Below, in pieces: positions 26,691 through 35,748 of a stretch of 64,000 nt of DNA; positions within the stretch are counted from its first letter, which is position 1; every line of letters starts with the position of its first letter. Made by a program: the position numbers and the translations under genes. Source of the stretch: an uncultured Pelagibacteraceae bacterium (GTDB lineage Bacteria; Pseudomonadota; Alphaproteobacteria; Pelagibacterales; Pelagibacteraceae); NCBI GenBank assembly GCA_902588835.1, contig CACIQQ010000001.1:62001-126000 (forward strand), read 5' to 3'. Under the pieces are notes generated by a model. That model ran no database searches and was not told the DNA's origin. It saw only the letters and a program-made list of their open reading frames with translations.

Positions 26691-27245
26691 TTATTTCTCT
26701 AGTATAAAAATTCCTAATTCAGAAAACAAATTCTGAAATTTTAAATTTTTTAAATTAATCTTAATATTTCTTTGCTTGCAATAATTTTCAAAATCCTTAA
26801 TTGTGCACATATGCAAGTTTGGAGTATTATACCATTCGTTAGGTAAATTTTCTGTAACCGGCATTGTGCCTTTTAAAAGTAAATGTAGCCTTACTTTCCA
26901 GTGTCCAAAATTAGGAATTGATACAATTGCTTTTTTTCCAATCCTTAGTAATTCATTCAATACATTTTCTGGATCTAAGAAAGCTTGTAAAGTTTGACTT
27001 AGAATTACAAAATCAAAAGAGTTATCTGGAAATTGCCTTAAATCTTTTTCTGCATCACCTTCAATAACAGTTAAACCTTTTTCAACACACTTTTGAACAT
27101 TTGATTTTGATAATTCAATTCCCCTTATATCTTTACTGATATTCTCAGTTATATATTTCATTAATTCGCCATTCCCACACCCTACATCTAAAATCTTGGA
27201 GTTTTTTGTCACTAAGTTTGCGATATTATAAAATTCTTTTTTCAT
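26691..27245 (-). CDS. metW: Methionine biosynthesis protein MetW
   Basis: Class I methyltransferase-fold partner of MetX. Motif I is SKILDVGCGNGELMKYI (about 14-30), followed by FDFVILSQTLQAFLDPENVLNELLRIGKKAIVSIPNFGHWKVR, typical of MetW. At 184 residues it is normal. Its start overlaps the metX stop (TAATG). Known metXW pairs are needed for full homoserine acyltransferase activity; the same is inferred here. Confidence 0.93.
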   Translation of the reverse strand: MKKEFYNIANLVTKNSKILDVGCGNGELMKYITENISKDIRGIELSKSNVQKCVEKGLTVIEGDAEKDLRQFPDNSFDFVILSQTLQAFLDPENVLNELLRIGKKAIVSIPNFGHWKVRLHLLLKGTMPVTENLPNEWYNTPNLHMCTIKDFENYCKQRNIKINLKNLKFQNLFSELGIFILEK

Positions 27246-28363
27246 TAAATTTTCTCATAAGATTTGTTTAAAAAATTCCTCACAGTGTTGAGGAAGTCTG
27301 GAACATTAAGTAAAAAAGAGTCGTGTCCTTTATCAGATGTAATTTCAACAAACCCAACGTCTTTACCAATAGCATTAAGTGCTATCACTATTTCTCTATT
27401 TTCAGATGTTGGATAGAGCCAGTCTGATGTAAAAGATATGATAAAAAATCTTGTGTCACTTTTCTCAAACGCTTTTGATAAATTGCCCCCGAACTTCTTT
27501 GTTAAGTCAAAATAATCCATAGCTCTTGTGATATATAAATAGCTATTTGCATCAAACCTATCCACAAAAACTGAGCCTTGATATCTGAGATAACTTTCTA
27601 TTTGAAAGTCAGCATCAAAGCTGAATTTTAAATCATCTCTTTCTTGAAGTTTCCTACCAAATTTTTCTTGAAGACCAGCTTTAGATAAATAAGTTATATG
27701 TGCTGCCATTCTTGCAACAGCAAGCCCCTTATCAGGCTGTTTATTTTGCTCTTCATAAAATCCATCCTGCCAATTATTATCTGCCATTATTGATTGCCTT
27801 CCTAGTTCATTTAGAGCAATATTTTGAGCAGAATGACTTGCTGTACATGCTATTGGAACAGCAGTGTGAGCCTTATTTGGAAAATTAGATACAAACTGAA
27901 GGACTTGCATTCCCCCCATGGATCCACCGATCACACTAAATAATTTTTCAATTTTAAAATATTCTAAAAGGTTATATTGAGCGTTAACCATATCATTTAT
28001 TGTAATTACAGGAAAATTAGTTCCGTAAGGTTTTTTTGTTTTCGGATTTATATCACTTGGTCCAAAAGAACCCATACAGCCACCAATAACATTAGCTGCG
28101 ATTACAAAGTATTTATCTGTATCAATAGCTTTACCAGGGCCAAGGGCATAGTTCCACCAACCGTCTTTCTTAGTAATTGGATTTGTTCCTGAAGCAAACT
28201 GGTCTCCTGTGAGTGCATGAAAAACTAATATAGCATTATCTTTTTTATCATTTAATTTTCCATATGTTTCATAAGCCAAAGGAAAATCACTGATTGTCTG
28301 ACCACAATCTAGTTTCAATGGTTTTTTTACCAATAAGGTTTTTATTTTATCTTTTTCACTCAT
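27245..28363 (-). CDS. metX: Homoserine O-acyltransferase
   Basis: Alpha/beta hydrolase fold enzyme that acylates homoserine at the start of methionine synthesis. The nucleophile elbow is IGGSMGGMQVLQF (Ser about 148), with LTGDQFASG early, and late Asp and His in SFTSDWLYPTSENREI and DKGHDSFLLN. At 372 residues it is full length. Whether acetyl-CoA or succinyl-CoA is used cannot be told from what I see. The upstream SAM-II riboswitch ties expression to SAM level. Confidence 0.94.
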   Translation of the reverse strand: MSEKDKIKTLLVKKPLKLDCGQTISDFPLAYETYGKLNDKKDNAILVFHALTGDQFASGTNPITKKDGWWNYALGPGKAIDTDKYFVIAANVIGGCMGSFGPSDINPKTKKPYGTNFPVITINDMVNAQYNLLEYFKIEKLFSVIGGSMGGMQVLQFVSNFPNKAHTAVPIACTASHSAQNIALNELGRQSIMADNNWQDGFYEEQNKQPDKGLAVARMAAHITYLSKAGLQEKFGRKLQERDDLKFSFDADFQIESYLRYQGSVFVDRFDANSYLYITRAMDYFDLTKKFGGNLSKAFEKSDTRFFIISFTSDWLYPTSENREIVIALNAIGKDVGFVEITSDKGHDSFLLNVPDFLNTVRNFLNKSYEKI

Positions 28364-28395
28364 AGTTTTTTTTGTGAATTGTGAGGAAAAAAAAA

Positions 28396-28448
28396 CTTAT
28401 TTAGCGGTTTTTTTAAAGCGCTCGCAATTCAGTTAAATCAGCGCAAAA
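28396..28448 (-). ncRNA. SAM-II riboswitch upstream of metX
   Basis: On the minus strand the leader reads GCGC-TGATTTAACT-GAATTGCGA-GCGC-TTTAAAAAAACC-GCTAAATAAG. It matches the SAM-II aptamer: a GC-rich P1 (GCGC with GCGC), the invariant UGAUUUAA just after the 5' P1 strand, an A/U-rich linker, and the conserved GCUAAA that forms the pseudoknot binding pocket. It lies 33 bases before the metX ATG and about 5 bases downstream of a predicted start. SAM binding is expected to lower metX-metW-gloB translation, the known action of this class. Confidence 0.88.
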
Positions 28449-28450
28449 TT

Positions 28451-28479
28451 CTTTTACAACATGTTACTATTTATGTCAA
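28451..28479 (-). promoter_or_regulatory. Promoter for metX riboswitch transcript
   Basis: Minus-strand TTGACA (28479-28474, perfect -35), 17 bases, TAAAAG (28456-28451, partial -10). The implied transcription start falls within a few bases of the first riboswitch stem, which supports both calls. Confidence 0.65.
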
Positions 28480-28540
28480 TTATATCCCGCAGAGGGTTAA
28501 TTTTATTTAAATAACCAGTATATTAATTATATATATCATT

Positions 28541-29620
28541 ATGCAAAAATTAAATTACAGAAAAATAAATGTGCAGAGTTATGTTCCAGGCAAATCAAAT
28601 ATTTTTAGAAAAAAAAATATTATTAAACTATCTGCAAATGAATCTGCACTCGGTCAATCTCCTAAATCCAGAAAGATAATTTCAAGTATTAAAAGGCTAG
28701 ATAAATACCCAGATAGCAAAACAAGAACTTTAAGAAGAGAAATCTCAAAAAAATTCAAATGTAACTTCGATCAAATTATTTGTGGTTCAGGATCTGATGA
28801 AGTCATACAATTATTGTGTCAATTATTTTTACAAAAAAAAGATGAGGTTATTGTTCCTCAGTACAGTTTTTTGATGTATAGAATTTACAGCAATATAATC
28901 GGCTCAAAAGTAATCTTTTCCAAGGAAAATAAATTTAAAGTTTCAGTTAAGGCAGTTCTTGATAAAGTTTCAAATAAAACAAAAATTGTTTTTTTAGCTA
29001 ATCCTAATAATCCGACTGGGACGTATTTAACAAAAAATGAGCTACTTGAATTAAGACAAAAACTTAGACAAAATATTCTCCTGGTGATTGATGATGCTTA
29101 TTATGAATACATGGTAAATAAAGACTATAAATCTGGACTAGAATTGTTTAAGAATAAAAAAAATGTATTCATTCTTAGAACTTTTTCAAAAATTTATGGT
29201 CTAGCTTCATTAAGAATAGGCTGGGGTTATGGCTCTAAAGAGATTATAAAGGAACTTCTAAAAATCAAACCACCATTCAACATAAATAAAATTGCAGAAA
29301 TGGCGGCTGTAGAAGCTTTAAAGGATAAGACTTTTATTTCGAAATCAATTAAACATAACTTAAAATGGTCTATAAGAATTAAAAAAACTTTAGAAAATTA
29401 TAAAATTAAAACTAACAAAGTTTCAGCAAACTTTCTTTTATTAGATTTTGATTATTGCAAATACTCTGCAATTAGAATAAAAAAATTACTTGAAAAAAAA
29501 GGAATACTTTTAAGAAGTTTGGAGGCATATAAGCTCAAAAATAAATTAAGGTTAACTATCGGAAATACCAAAGAAAATATTCTTCTTCTTAAAACTCTAG
29601 AAAAAATATTTAAAAAATGA
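28541..29620 (+). CDS. hisC: Histidinol-phosphate aminotransferase
   Basis: PLP aminotransferase of histidine synthesis, possibly also acting on aromatic amino acids given the next gene. Conserved regions are KLSANESALGQSPK, GSGSDEVIQLLCQLFL, NPNNPTGTYL (about 148), DDAYYEY and the PLP lysine in RTFSKIYGLASLRIGWGYG (about residue 215). At 359 residues it is full length. It overlaps the downstream dehydrogenase by four bases (ATGA). It is divergent from metX, an arrangement seen in other alphaproteobacteria. Confidence 0.93.
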   Translation: MQKLNYRKINVQSYVPGKSNIFRKKNIIKLSANESALGQSPKSRKIISSIKRLDKYPDSKTRTLRREISKKFKCNFDQIICGSGSDEVIQLLCQLFLQKKDEVIVPQYSFLMYRIYSNIIGSKVIFSKENKFKVSVKAVLDKVSNKTKIVFLANPNNPTGTYLTKNELLELRQKLRQNILLVIDDAYYEYMVNKDYKSGLELFKNKKNVFILRTFSKIYGLASLRIGWGYGSKEIIKELLKIKPPFNINKIAEMAAVEALKDKTFISKSIKHNLKWSIRIKKTLENYKIKTNKVSANFLLLDFDYCKYSAIRIKKLLEKKGILLRSLEAYKLKNKLRLTIGNTKENILLLKTLEKIFKK

Positions 29621-30513
29621 TTAACAAATTATTAATAGTAGGCTGTGGCTTAATTGGTTCATCAATATTAAAAAGAGTTTGCAAAAAAAAAATTGCAAAA
29701 AAAGTCTTTGTTTATGAGAAATCGAAAAAAAACCAAAGAATTTTAAAAAGATTTAAACTTAAATTCGAATTAATAAAAAAAATGGATAAAAAAATATCTG
29801 AAAGTGATTTTGTTGTAATATGTGCCCCATTGAGTGAATATGAAAAAATCTTTTCACTATTCAATAAATATTTAAAAAAAAATGTAGTAGTTACCGATGT
29901 GGGATCTGCTAAGAAAAGAATAATTACAAAAATAAATAAAATAAAAAGGAAAGATATTAATTGGATTTCAAGTCATCCTATAGCAGGCTCTGAAGTGTCA
30001 GGCCCTTCAAACGGAGATGAAGATTTATTTATAAATAAGTGGTCTGTAATAATTAAACAGAAAAATTCATCTAGTAGTCAGATGAAAAAAATAATGAAAT
30101 TTTGGAAATTTTTAGGTTCTAAATCAGTTATAATGGATGCTGATCAACACGACAGGATATTTGCAATTACAAGTCATTTACCACACTTGATAGCCTATAA
30201 TTTAATTTTGACAGCAACCAATTTTAAGAGTTCAAATAAAAACAACATTCTTAAATTTAGTGCTGGAGGATTGAGAGATTTCTCTAGAATTGCAGCTTCA
30301 AATGAAATTATGTGGAGAGATATTTTTTTTGATAATAAAATTAATATGCTTAAAGTTATTGATTTGTTCATAAATAACATGAAAATATTCAAACGTGAGA
30401 TTAAACAAGATAAAAAGAGTCTGGAAACAAAACTAAAAAAATTAAAAAAAGTAAGACAGAAAATTATTTTATTAAAACAAGACACATCCAAACCAGATTT
30501 TGGAAGAGCCTAG
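29617..30513 (+). CDS. tyrA: Prephenate/arogenate dehydrogenase
   Basis: NAD(P)-dependent oxidative decarboxylase of tyrosine synthesis. The N-terminal Rossmann motif is LIVGCGLIGSSILKRV (5-20), then VVICAPLSEYEKI, VVTDVGSAK and the substrate region SSHPIAGSEVSGPSNGDEDLF (about 127). The helical dimer domain has ITSHLPHLIAYNL and GGLRDFSRIAASNEIMWRDIF. At 298 residues with no ACT domain it is the short, single-function form (TyrC-like). Prephenate versus arogenate preference cannot be read here. The stop shares CTAG with the convergent sulfotransferase gene. Confidence 0.9.
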   Translation: MINKLLIVGCGLIGSSILKRVCKKKIAKKVFVYEKSKKNQRILKRFKLKFELIKKMDKKISESDFVVICAPLSEYEKIFSLFNKYLKKNVVVTDVGSAKKRIITKINKIKRKDINWISSHPIAGSEVSGPSNGDEDLFINKWSVIIKQKNSSSSQMKKIMKFWKFLGSKSVIMDADQHDRIFAITSHLPHLIAYNLILTATNFKSSNKNNILKFSAGGLRDFSRIAASNEIMWRDIFFDNKINMLKVIDLFINNMKIFKREIKQDKKSLETKLKKLKKVRQKIILLKQDTSKPDFGRA

Positions 30514-32036
30514 ATTTTTAGTTCCTTCACCAAATCTCCAACCATGTCCTTATAATTTTTGGTTGTATTAGAAACTTCTTTACTTATCGGTTTTTTTGCT
30601 TGATCAAAACTTAATGTTTTTATTATTCGTGAATTTTTGTGGTGGCTCATAACATTTTCATCCCAATCTAAATTACAAAAAGTTAAAATTTTTCTAATGT
30701 GTTTTTTGGGATCTCCCACTAAACTTTCATATTCTAAATTGTAAATATTCTTAGGAAATTCCTTTTGCCAAAAATTCATTGTTTTCTGATAAAGTTTATA
30801 AAATTTAACAATATCTAAAAAATTATTAACAAACCCAGTTTTAATTGGAAAAAAGTTTTTATAAATTGACCAACAATTATCTACTGGGTCTCTAGTACAG
30901 TTTATTATTTTGGCATTTGGGAATAAACTTAAGATTAAACCTATACTATTGAAATTTAATAATTCTTTATCAGTAAAAACAGAAGATGAGTCATTCAGTT
31001 CTGCTATTAGAGCAAGATAATCATTCCTATAATTATCTATTAAAGAAGCATCAATTTTTTTTTCATTAATTATTTTTTGAGCAATTTCTTGAATGTATGG
31101 TATTTCACCCCCACCAAAGACTTTTTTATGAGATGTGAGTATTTGTTCAACTAATGAAGAACCTGATCTTGGCATACCTACAATAAATATTAAGTCCCTG
31201 TGAGTTCCGGAGGTTTGAATTCTCTTAATCTTTTTATAAAGATCGATATTAACTTGAATTTTTTTTTCATCATTTTTAATGTCATATTTTGTTTCTATTT
31301 TTAATAGTTCATTTCCTTTTTTTAAAAATTTAAAAGCATTTTTAAAATCTTTGGTATCTTCGTAAGCTTTATGAATTCCATAATAAAGATGTATTTTTTC
31401 TAAGTTATTAAAATCATCATTATTTATTTTTTTTAACATTTCATTTAAGTGGGGGTCATCTTTGGTATATTTATGTACTAAAGAATATTGACGATCAGCA
31501 TCAGTCAATTTTTGATTTAATTCCAATATTTTTTTACAATACTTTTTTGACTCTTCGTTTTTATTTGAAATCCTGTAGACACCCACTAAGCTAAAAAGTG
31601 TTACTACTGCATCATGTTGAATACTCAAAACTTCTTTATAATACTTTATTGATTCTTCAATTTTGTTAGTTTCTCTTTTTAAATTCCCTAAATTATTAAG
31701 AATATGAAGGTTTTTATTGTCTACCTCTAAACCTTTTTTAAAATATTTTTCTGCTTCTGAAAATTTATGCAACATATAAAAACATAATCCCAAATTATTA
31801 AGAAAATCTGGATGATTAGGATTATATGTTAATGCCTCGTTCATAACATCAATTGATTTTTCAATTTTTCCAATTTTTTGATAGGCGATACATAATAAAT
31901 TAAAAAATAATTGATTCTTTCTATTTTCAAGAACTTTATTGCATCCTTTTATTACATTTAGGAAATTTCCTTTTATAAAATCACTATAAAGTTCACTATA
32001 TTTTTTTTTTAATATTTCATCTGATAGCTTATTCAT
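30510..32036 (-). CDS. TPR-repeat protein fused to sulfotransferase domain
   Basis: Two-part protein of 508 residues. The N-terminal half (about 1-265) holds tandem TPRs, for example AYQKIGKIEKSIDVMNEALTYNPNHPDFLNNLG and the next repeat. The C-terminal half (about 280-508) is a PAPS-type sulfotransferase with the 5'-phosphosulfate loop FIVGMPRSGSSLVEQIL and the 3'-phosphate motif INCTRDPVDNCWSIYKNFF. There is no signal peptide. The acceptor is unknown; TPR-sulfotransferases are common in marine alphaproteobacteria. Its start overlaps the NlpC/P60 stop by four bases, placing it in the trkH-ampG-nlpC operon. Confidence 0.85.
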   Translation of the reverse strand: MNKLSDEILKKKYSELYSDFIKGNFLNVIKGCNKVLENRKNQLFFNLLCIAYQKIGKIEKSIDVMNEALTYNPNHPDFLNNLGLCFYMLHKFSEAEKYFKKGLEVDNKNLHILNNLGNLKRETNKIEESIKYYKEVLSIQHDAVVTLFSLVGVYRISNKNEESKKYCKKILELNQKLTDADRQYSLVHKYTKDDPHLNEMLKKINNDDFNNLEKIHLYYGIHKAYEDTKDFKNAFKFLKKGNELLKIETKYDIKNDEKKIQVNIDLYKKIKRIQTSGTHRDLIFIVGMPRSGSSLVEQILTSHKKVFGGGEIPYIQEIAQKIINEKKIDASLIDNYRNDYLALIAELNDSSSVFTDKELLNFNSIGLILSLFPNAKIINCTRDPVDNCWSIYKNFFPIKTGFVNNFLDIVKFYKLYQKTMNFWQKEFPKNIYNLEYESLVGDPKKHIRKILTFCNLDWDENVMSHHKNSRIIKTLSFDQAKKPISKEVSNTTKNYKDMVGDLVKELKI

Positions 32037-32749
32037 TTTATTCCAATTACTTCAAGTTTTGCTGTTTTTTTTATCAAACTTAATGTTTTTTCAATATCCA
32101 TAATAATCACCTTTTTTTTTGGACCATAAGCATGTATCAATTTTTTTTTTGATAAACATATAGCAACATGGCCTTTCCAAAAAATAATTGAATTTTTTTT
32201 TATTGATTTAAATTTTTTAAAATATCTAAATTGAGGTCCAGTATCTCGGGGGCAAAAAAGATTGTTAAACTTATAAAACAGTTGCACCAATCCTGAACAA
32301 TCTATTCCATCAAATTTTTTTCCTCCCCATTTATACTTTACATTTCTGAAAATTTTAATTCTCTTAAAAATTTTTTCTTTGTACTTTATAGGAACAACGT
32401 CAGATTTTTGTATCCAATAGTTGTCAAAATTAAAAAATTCTTTATTGCTTGATTTGATTTGAAGTAAAGATGTAAAGCTTAATTTCATCTTAATTCTAGA
32501 ACTTTTAATAGGCTTTGAAAAAACATTTGCTTTTAATGAGGATACCTTATGAGTAGGCTTGAAAGTGAATTGTTCAAATTTTCTTTTTTTTATAAAACCC
32601 ACATATTTATCGTAGTCTGTTTTTATTTTATAAAAATCTTTGTATTTTTTAATAATTGAAAATTTCTCCCCATAGAGAATTTGAGAGGAAAGTTTAGAAT
32701 TTTTCCTTCTATTTTCGTATATATTTATACATGAGTATTTATTAATCAT
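32033..32749 (-). CDS. Cytoplasmic NlpC/P60 family cysteine peptidase with SH3-like N-terminus
   Basis: Papain-like cell-wall peptidase of 238 residues. The first about 120 residues resemble bacterial SH3 repeats (SSQILYGEKFSIIKKYKDFYKIKTDYDKYVGFI). The catalytic domain has KWGGKKFDGIDCSGLVQLFYKF (Cys about 152), WKGHVAICL (His) and LIHAYGP (third residue). No signal peptide or membrane segment is visible. Family members of this layout cleave gamma-D-Glu to diaminoacid bonds in free muropeptides (YkfC-like). The neighbouring AmpG-like importer fits this; the exact bond is inference. Confidence 0.85.
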   Translation of the reverse strand: MINKYSCINIYENRRKNSKLSSQILYGEKFSIIKKYKDFYKIKTDYDKYVGFIKKRKFEQFTFKPTHKVSSLKANVFSKPIKSSRIKMKLSFTSLLQIKSSNKEFFNFDNYWIQKSDVVPIKYKEKIFKRIKIFRNVKYKWGGKKFDGIDCSGLVQLFYKFNNLFCPRDTGPQFRYFKKFKSIKKNSIIFWKGHVAICLSKKKLIHAYGPKKKVIIMDIEKTLSLIKKTAKLEVIGIK

Positions 32750-34215
32750 TTATCTTTTACAGGTGCAATTATACCTATCCAATAAATTAAGAATAATACT
32801 GGTATTCCCAACAAAGCAGTAAGTATGAAATAATTACTATAACCCATCACGTCAACCCATGCACCAGAATATCCTGCTATAAGCTTGGGTAAAAATAACA
32901 TGATTGAACTAAACAAAGCATATTGAGTTGCAGTGAATTTTATCGAGGTTAATCCAGATAAGTAAATTACAAAAGCTGCTCCAGCAAACCCACTGGAAAT
33001 GTTATCCGCGGTTATAACCATTATTAAATAATTGATATTTGCATCAACTGTCGCTAACCAAGCAAATAATAGGTTACTTAAAGATGCTATTAGGGCGCCC
33101 AAGAATAAAGCAGTCATCGTACCTTTTTTTGATGCAAAATAACCTCCTAATAATCCACCAATGATAGTTGCAAAAACTCCAAAAAACTTCGAGTAAGTAG
33201 CTATATCTTTTATTGAGTAGCCTTTTTCTAAATAAAATATGTTTGCCATCACACCCATAACTACATCAGCAATTCTATAGAGAGAAATAAGCATAAGAAT
33301 TACTAAAGCAAATCTTCCATACTTTTCTATGAAATTTTTCACTGGGGCAATATAACTTTCAGATACCATTTTTTTCTGAACTATTTTAAGTTTTGTCATC
33401 AAAACCAAAAAAATGCCTGAGACTAAAAAACAAAAAAACAACTTTAAACAAGTCAGTATAAAAACTAAAAAATTATTATCTTCAATAGAGAAACTTATGT
33501 TTGAGTAAAGATATATGAAAACTACAACGGCAAATAATATAGACAGGAAGAAAATCAAGTGACTATTTGTTTTTTTAAAAACATTTTTTTTTACTTTTGG
33601 CTCACTCGAAGTAAGATTTGCAAAAATACCGACCACCATAAATAAAGCCATTATGCAATAAACTTTCTGCCACACAATTTGATCATAATTTTCTGATCCG
33701 AAATAAGACGCCAACCATAAACTTCCAGCTCCACTTACTAACATCCCAATTCTGTACCCTGCAATATACATGGATGATAGATATCCTTGTTTACTTTGAG
33801 AAACCGACTCAATCCTAAATGCATCAATGATGATATCTTGAGATGCGCTAAAGAATGCCAAAAAAACAATAAATATAGCTGTTGTATAGAGATTTTTTTG
33901 TGGATCAGTAATTGAAGTAAGTATTAAAGACAAAATAATTAAAAGCTGAACTAATAAAAGCCAACTTCTTCTATGACCAAACTTTTTAAAAATTGGTAAA
34001 CTGAATTTATCTATTATCGGTGACCATAAATATTTAAACGCGTAAGCAAAACCAGCCCAACTAAATAAAGTAATTGTACTTCTTTCGATGCCAGCTTTAG
34101 ATAACCAAACTGATAAAGTCGAAAATACTAATAATATTGGTAAGCCAGAAGAAAAACCAAACAAAAGCATTTTTAATGACTTTTCTTTAAAGAAGTAATA
34201 AAAATTATTTGTCAA
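32746..34215 (-). CDS. ampG: AmpG-like MFS permease (muropeptide importer family)
   Basis: Polytopic major-facilitator protein of 489 residues with about 12-14 hydrophobic segments. The N-terminus KMLLFGFSSGLPILLVFSTLSVWLSKAGIERSTITLFSWAGFAYAFKYLWSPIID is highly typical of AmpG. DAFRIESVSQSKQG and the late GFAGAAFVIYLSGLTSIKFTATQYALFSSIM also match. Known members import GlcNAc-anhydroMurNAc peptides. It starts directly after the trkH stop and overlaps the NlpC/P60 gene by four bases. Confidence 0.87.
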   Translation of the reverse strand: MTNNFYYFFKEKSLKMLLFGFSSGLPILLVFSTLSVWLSKAGIERSTITLFSWAGFAYAFKYLWSPIIDKFSLPIFKKFGHRRSWLLLVQLLIILSLILTSITDPQKNLYTTAIFIVFLAFFSASQDIIIDAFRIESVSQSKQGYLSSMYIAGYRIGMLVSGAGSLWLASYFGSENYDQIVWQKVYCIMALFMVVGIFANLTSSEPKVKKNVFKKTNSHLIFFLSILFAVVVFIYLYSNISFSIEDNNFLVFILTCLKLFFCFLVSGIFLVLMTKLKIVQKKMVSESYIAPVKNFIEKYGRFALVILMLISLYRIADVVMGVMANIFYLEKGYSIKDIATYSKFFGVFATIIGGLLGGYFASKKGTMTALFLGALIASLSNLLFAWLATVDANINYLIMVITADNISSGFAGAAFVIYLSGLTSIKFTATQYALFSSIMLFLPKLIAGYSGAWVDVMGYSNYFILTALLGIPVLFLIYWIGIIAPVKDK

Positions 34216-35661
34216 TTAATTTCTCCAAAATGATGGTAAGAAAATTACTAAAATTGCAAAGATTTCTAATCGACCCAAAATCATTCCAGCAGACAAAATC
34301 CATTTTGATGCTGATGGTAAACTTGCATAATTACTATTCGGCCCAATTTCATTTCCCAAACCGGGACCAACATTTGATATTGAAGATGCTGCTCCTGAAA
34401 CCGCTGTAATAAAGTTTAAACCTGTAAGTGTTAATAAAGCAGATATCACAAAAAAAATTATAATATAAAGATAAATAAAAGATATAATTGAAGCGATTAA
34501 TTTATCTTGAACTATATCATTGTTATATTTCAAATTAATAATTGCTCTAGGGTATATTATTTTTAGCAATTGATTCTTTAAAAAGAAATAAAGCATATGG
34601 ACTCTAAATACTTTAATACCACAAGTAGTTGATCCTGCGCAGCCACCAATAAACATAAGTAATAAAAAAAATATTAAAGGGAAATTACCCCACTGGTCAA
34701 ATTCTTTAGTAACATAGCCAGTTCCTGTTAATATTGAAACTACATTGAAGATAATCGCTCTTAATTGAATTTCAAAAATACTTTTATTTACTATTGCTAA
34801 ATAAATAAAAAGTATAAGAATTGAAAAAAATATTAATTTGAAAAATAATCTTATTTGCTCATCTTTAAATATTATTTTTTTATTACCAGATAAAAATTTT
34901 ATATATGATATAAATGGGATACTACCTAAAATTATAAAAACTATAGATACGTACTCAATTTTTGCACTTTCAAAAAATCCTATTGACTGATTGTAATTAG
35001 AGAAACCTCCTGTAGCAATAGTAGTCATCGAGTGAGTTAAGCTATCAAAGAAACTCATCCCACAAACTTTATAGAAAAATGCACAAATCAAAGTTAAAGA
35101 AAAATAAATCAGAACTAATCTTAGAGAAATTTGTTTTGATTTTGGAAGTATTTTTTCTGAACTATCTCCACTTGAAATTTTCAAAAGTTGCATACCTCCG
35201 ATGTTCATTATAGGCATCAAAGTAATTGCCATTACAATAATACCAATTCCTCCTAACCATTGGAGTATTGCCCTCCAGCTTAAAATTGCCTTAGGAGTGT
35301 CAGATAAATTGTTGATAATTGTTGCCCCAGTAGTTGTAATTCCAGACATACTTTCAAAGAAAGCATCGGTTATAGATAGGTTTAAGTCTGAAAATATAAA
35401 TGGGATAGAGCCAAATATTGCAACTCCTATCCATGATAATGCTGTGAGGAGAAATGCCTGCTGTGTGCTTAAGTTTCTGTTATGATCGATATTCGCTAAA
35501 AAAAACAAAGCACCAAAAGTAATTGTAATTATTGAAGATATTACAAAGGTAGAATTAAACTCACTATAAACTAATTGTATCGTGATAGGAACTAACATTG
35601 AAAAACCTAATACAATCAACAATACGCCTAAAGTAAAAAAAACTGTTTTATAATTGGACAT
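34216..35661 (-). CDS. trkH: Trk-type potassium uptake membrane subunit
   Basis: K+ translocating subunit of the TrkAH family, 481 residues with many membrane segments. Pore-loop signatures include SGITTTGATI, STTIATGGFSNYNQSIGFF, SILTGTGYVTKEF and AASSISNVGPGLGNEIGPNSNYA, each with the selectivity-filter glycine. GGCAGSTTCGIKVFRVHML is also typical. The regulatory partner TrkA is not in the window. It is the first gene of the minus-strand group ending at 30510 and is divergent from lysS. Confidence 0.93.
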   Translation of the reverse strand: MSNYKTVFFTLGVLLIVLGFSMLVPITIQLVYSEFNSTFVISSIITITFGALFFLANIDHNRNLSTQQAFLLTALSWIGVAIFGSIPFIFSDLNLSITDAFFESMSGITTTGATIINNLSDTPKAILSWRAILQWLGGIGIIVMAITLMPIMNIGGMQLLKISSGDSSEKILPKSKQISLRLVLIYFSLTLICAFFYKVCGMSFFDSLTHSMTTIATGGFSNYNQSIGFFESAKIEYVSIVFIILGSIPFISYIKFLSGNKKIIFKDEQIRLFFKLIFFSILILFIYLAIVNKSIFEIQLRAIIFNVVSILTGTGYVTKEFDQWGNFPLIFFLLLMFIGGCAGSTTCGIKVFRVHMLYFFLKNQLLKIIYPRAIINLKYNNDIVQDKLIASIISFIYLYIIIFFVISALLTLTGLNFITAVSGAASSISNVGPGLGNEIGPNSNYASLPSASKWILSAGMILGRLEIFAILVIFLPSFWRN

Positions 35662-35748
35662 TTAATTTGAACATTATTTTATGGAAAATAAATTTCAACA
35701 TTATATGAATTTAAATATAAGCTAATTATACAATAAATTCGTTTTTTG

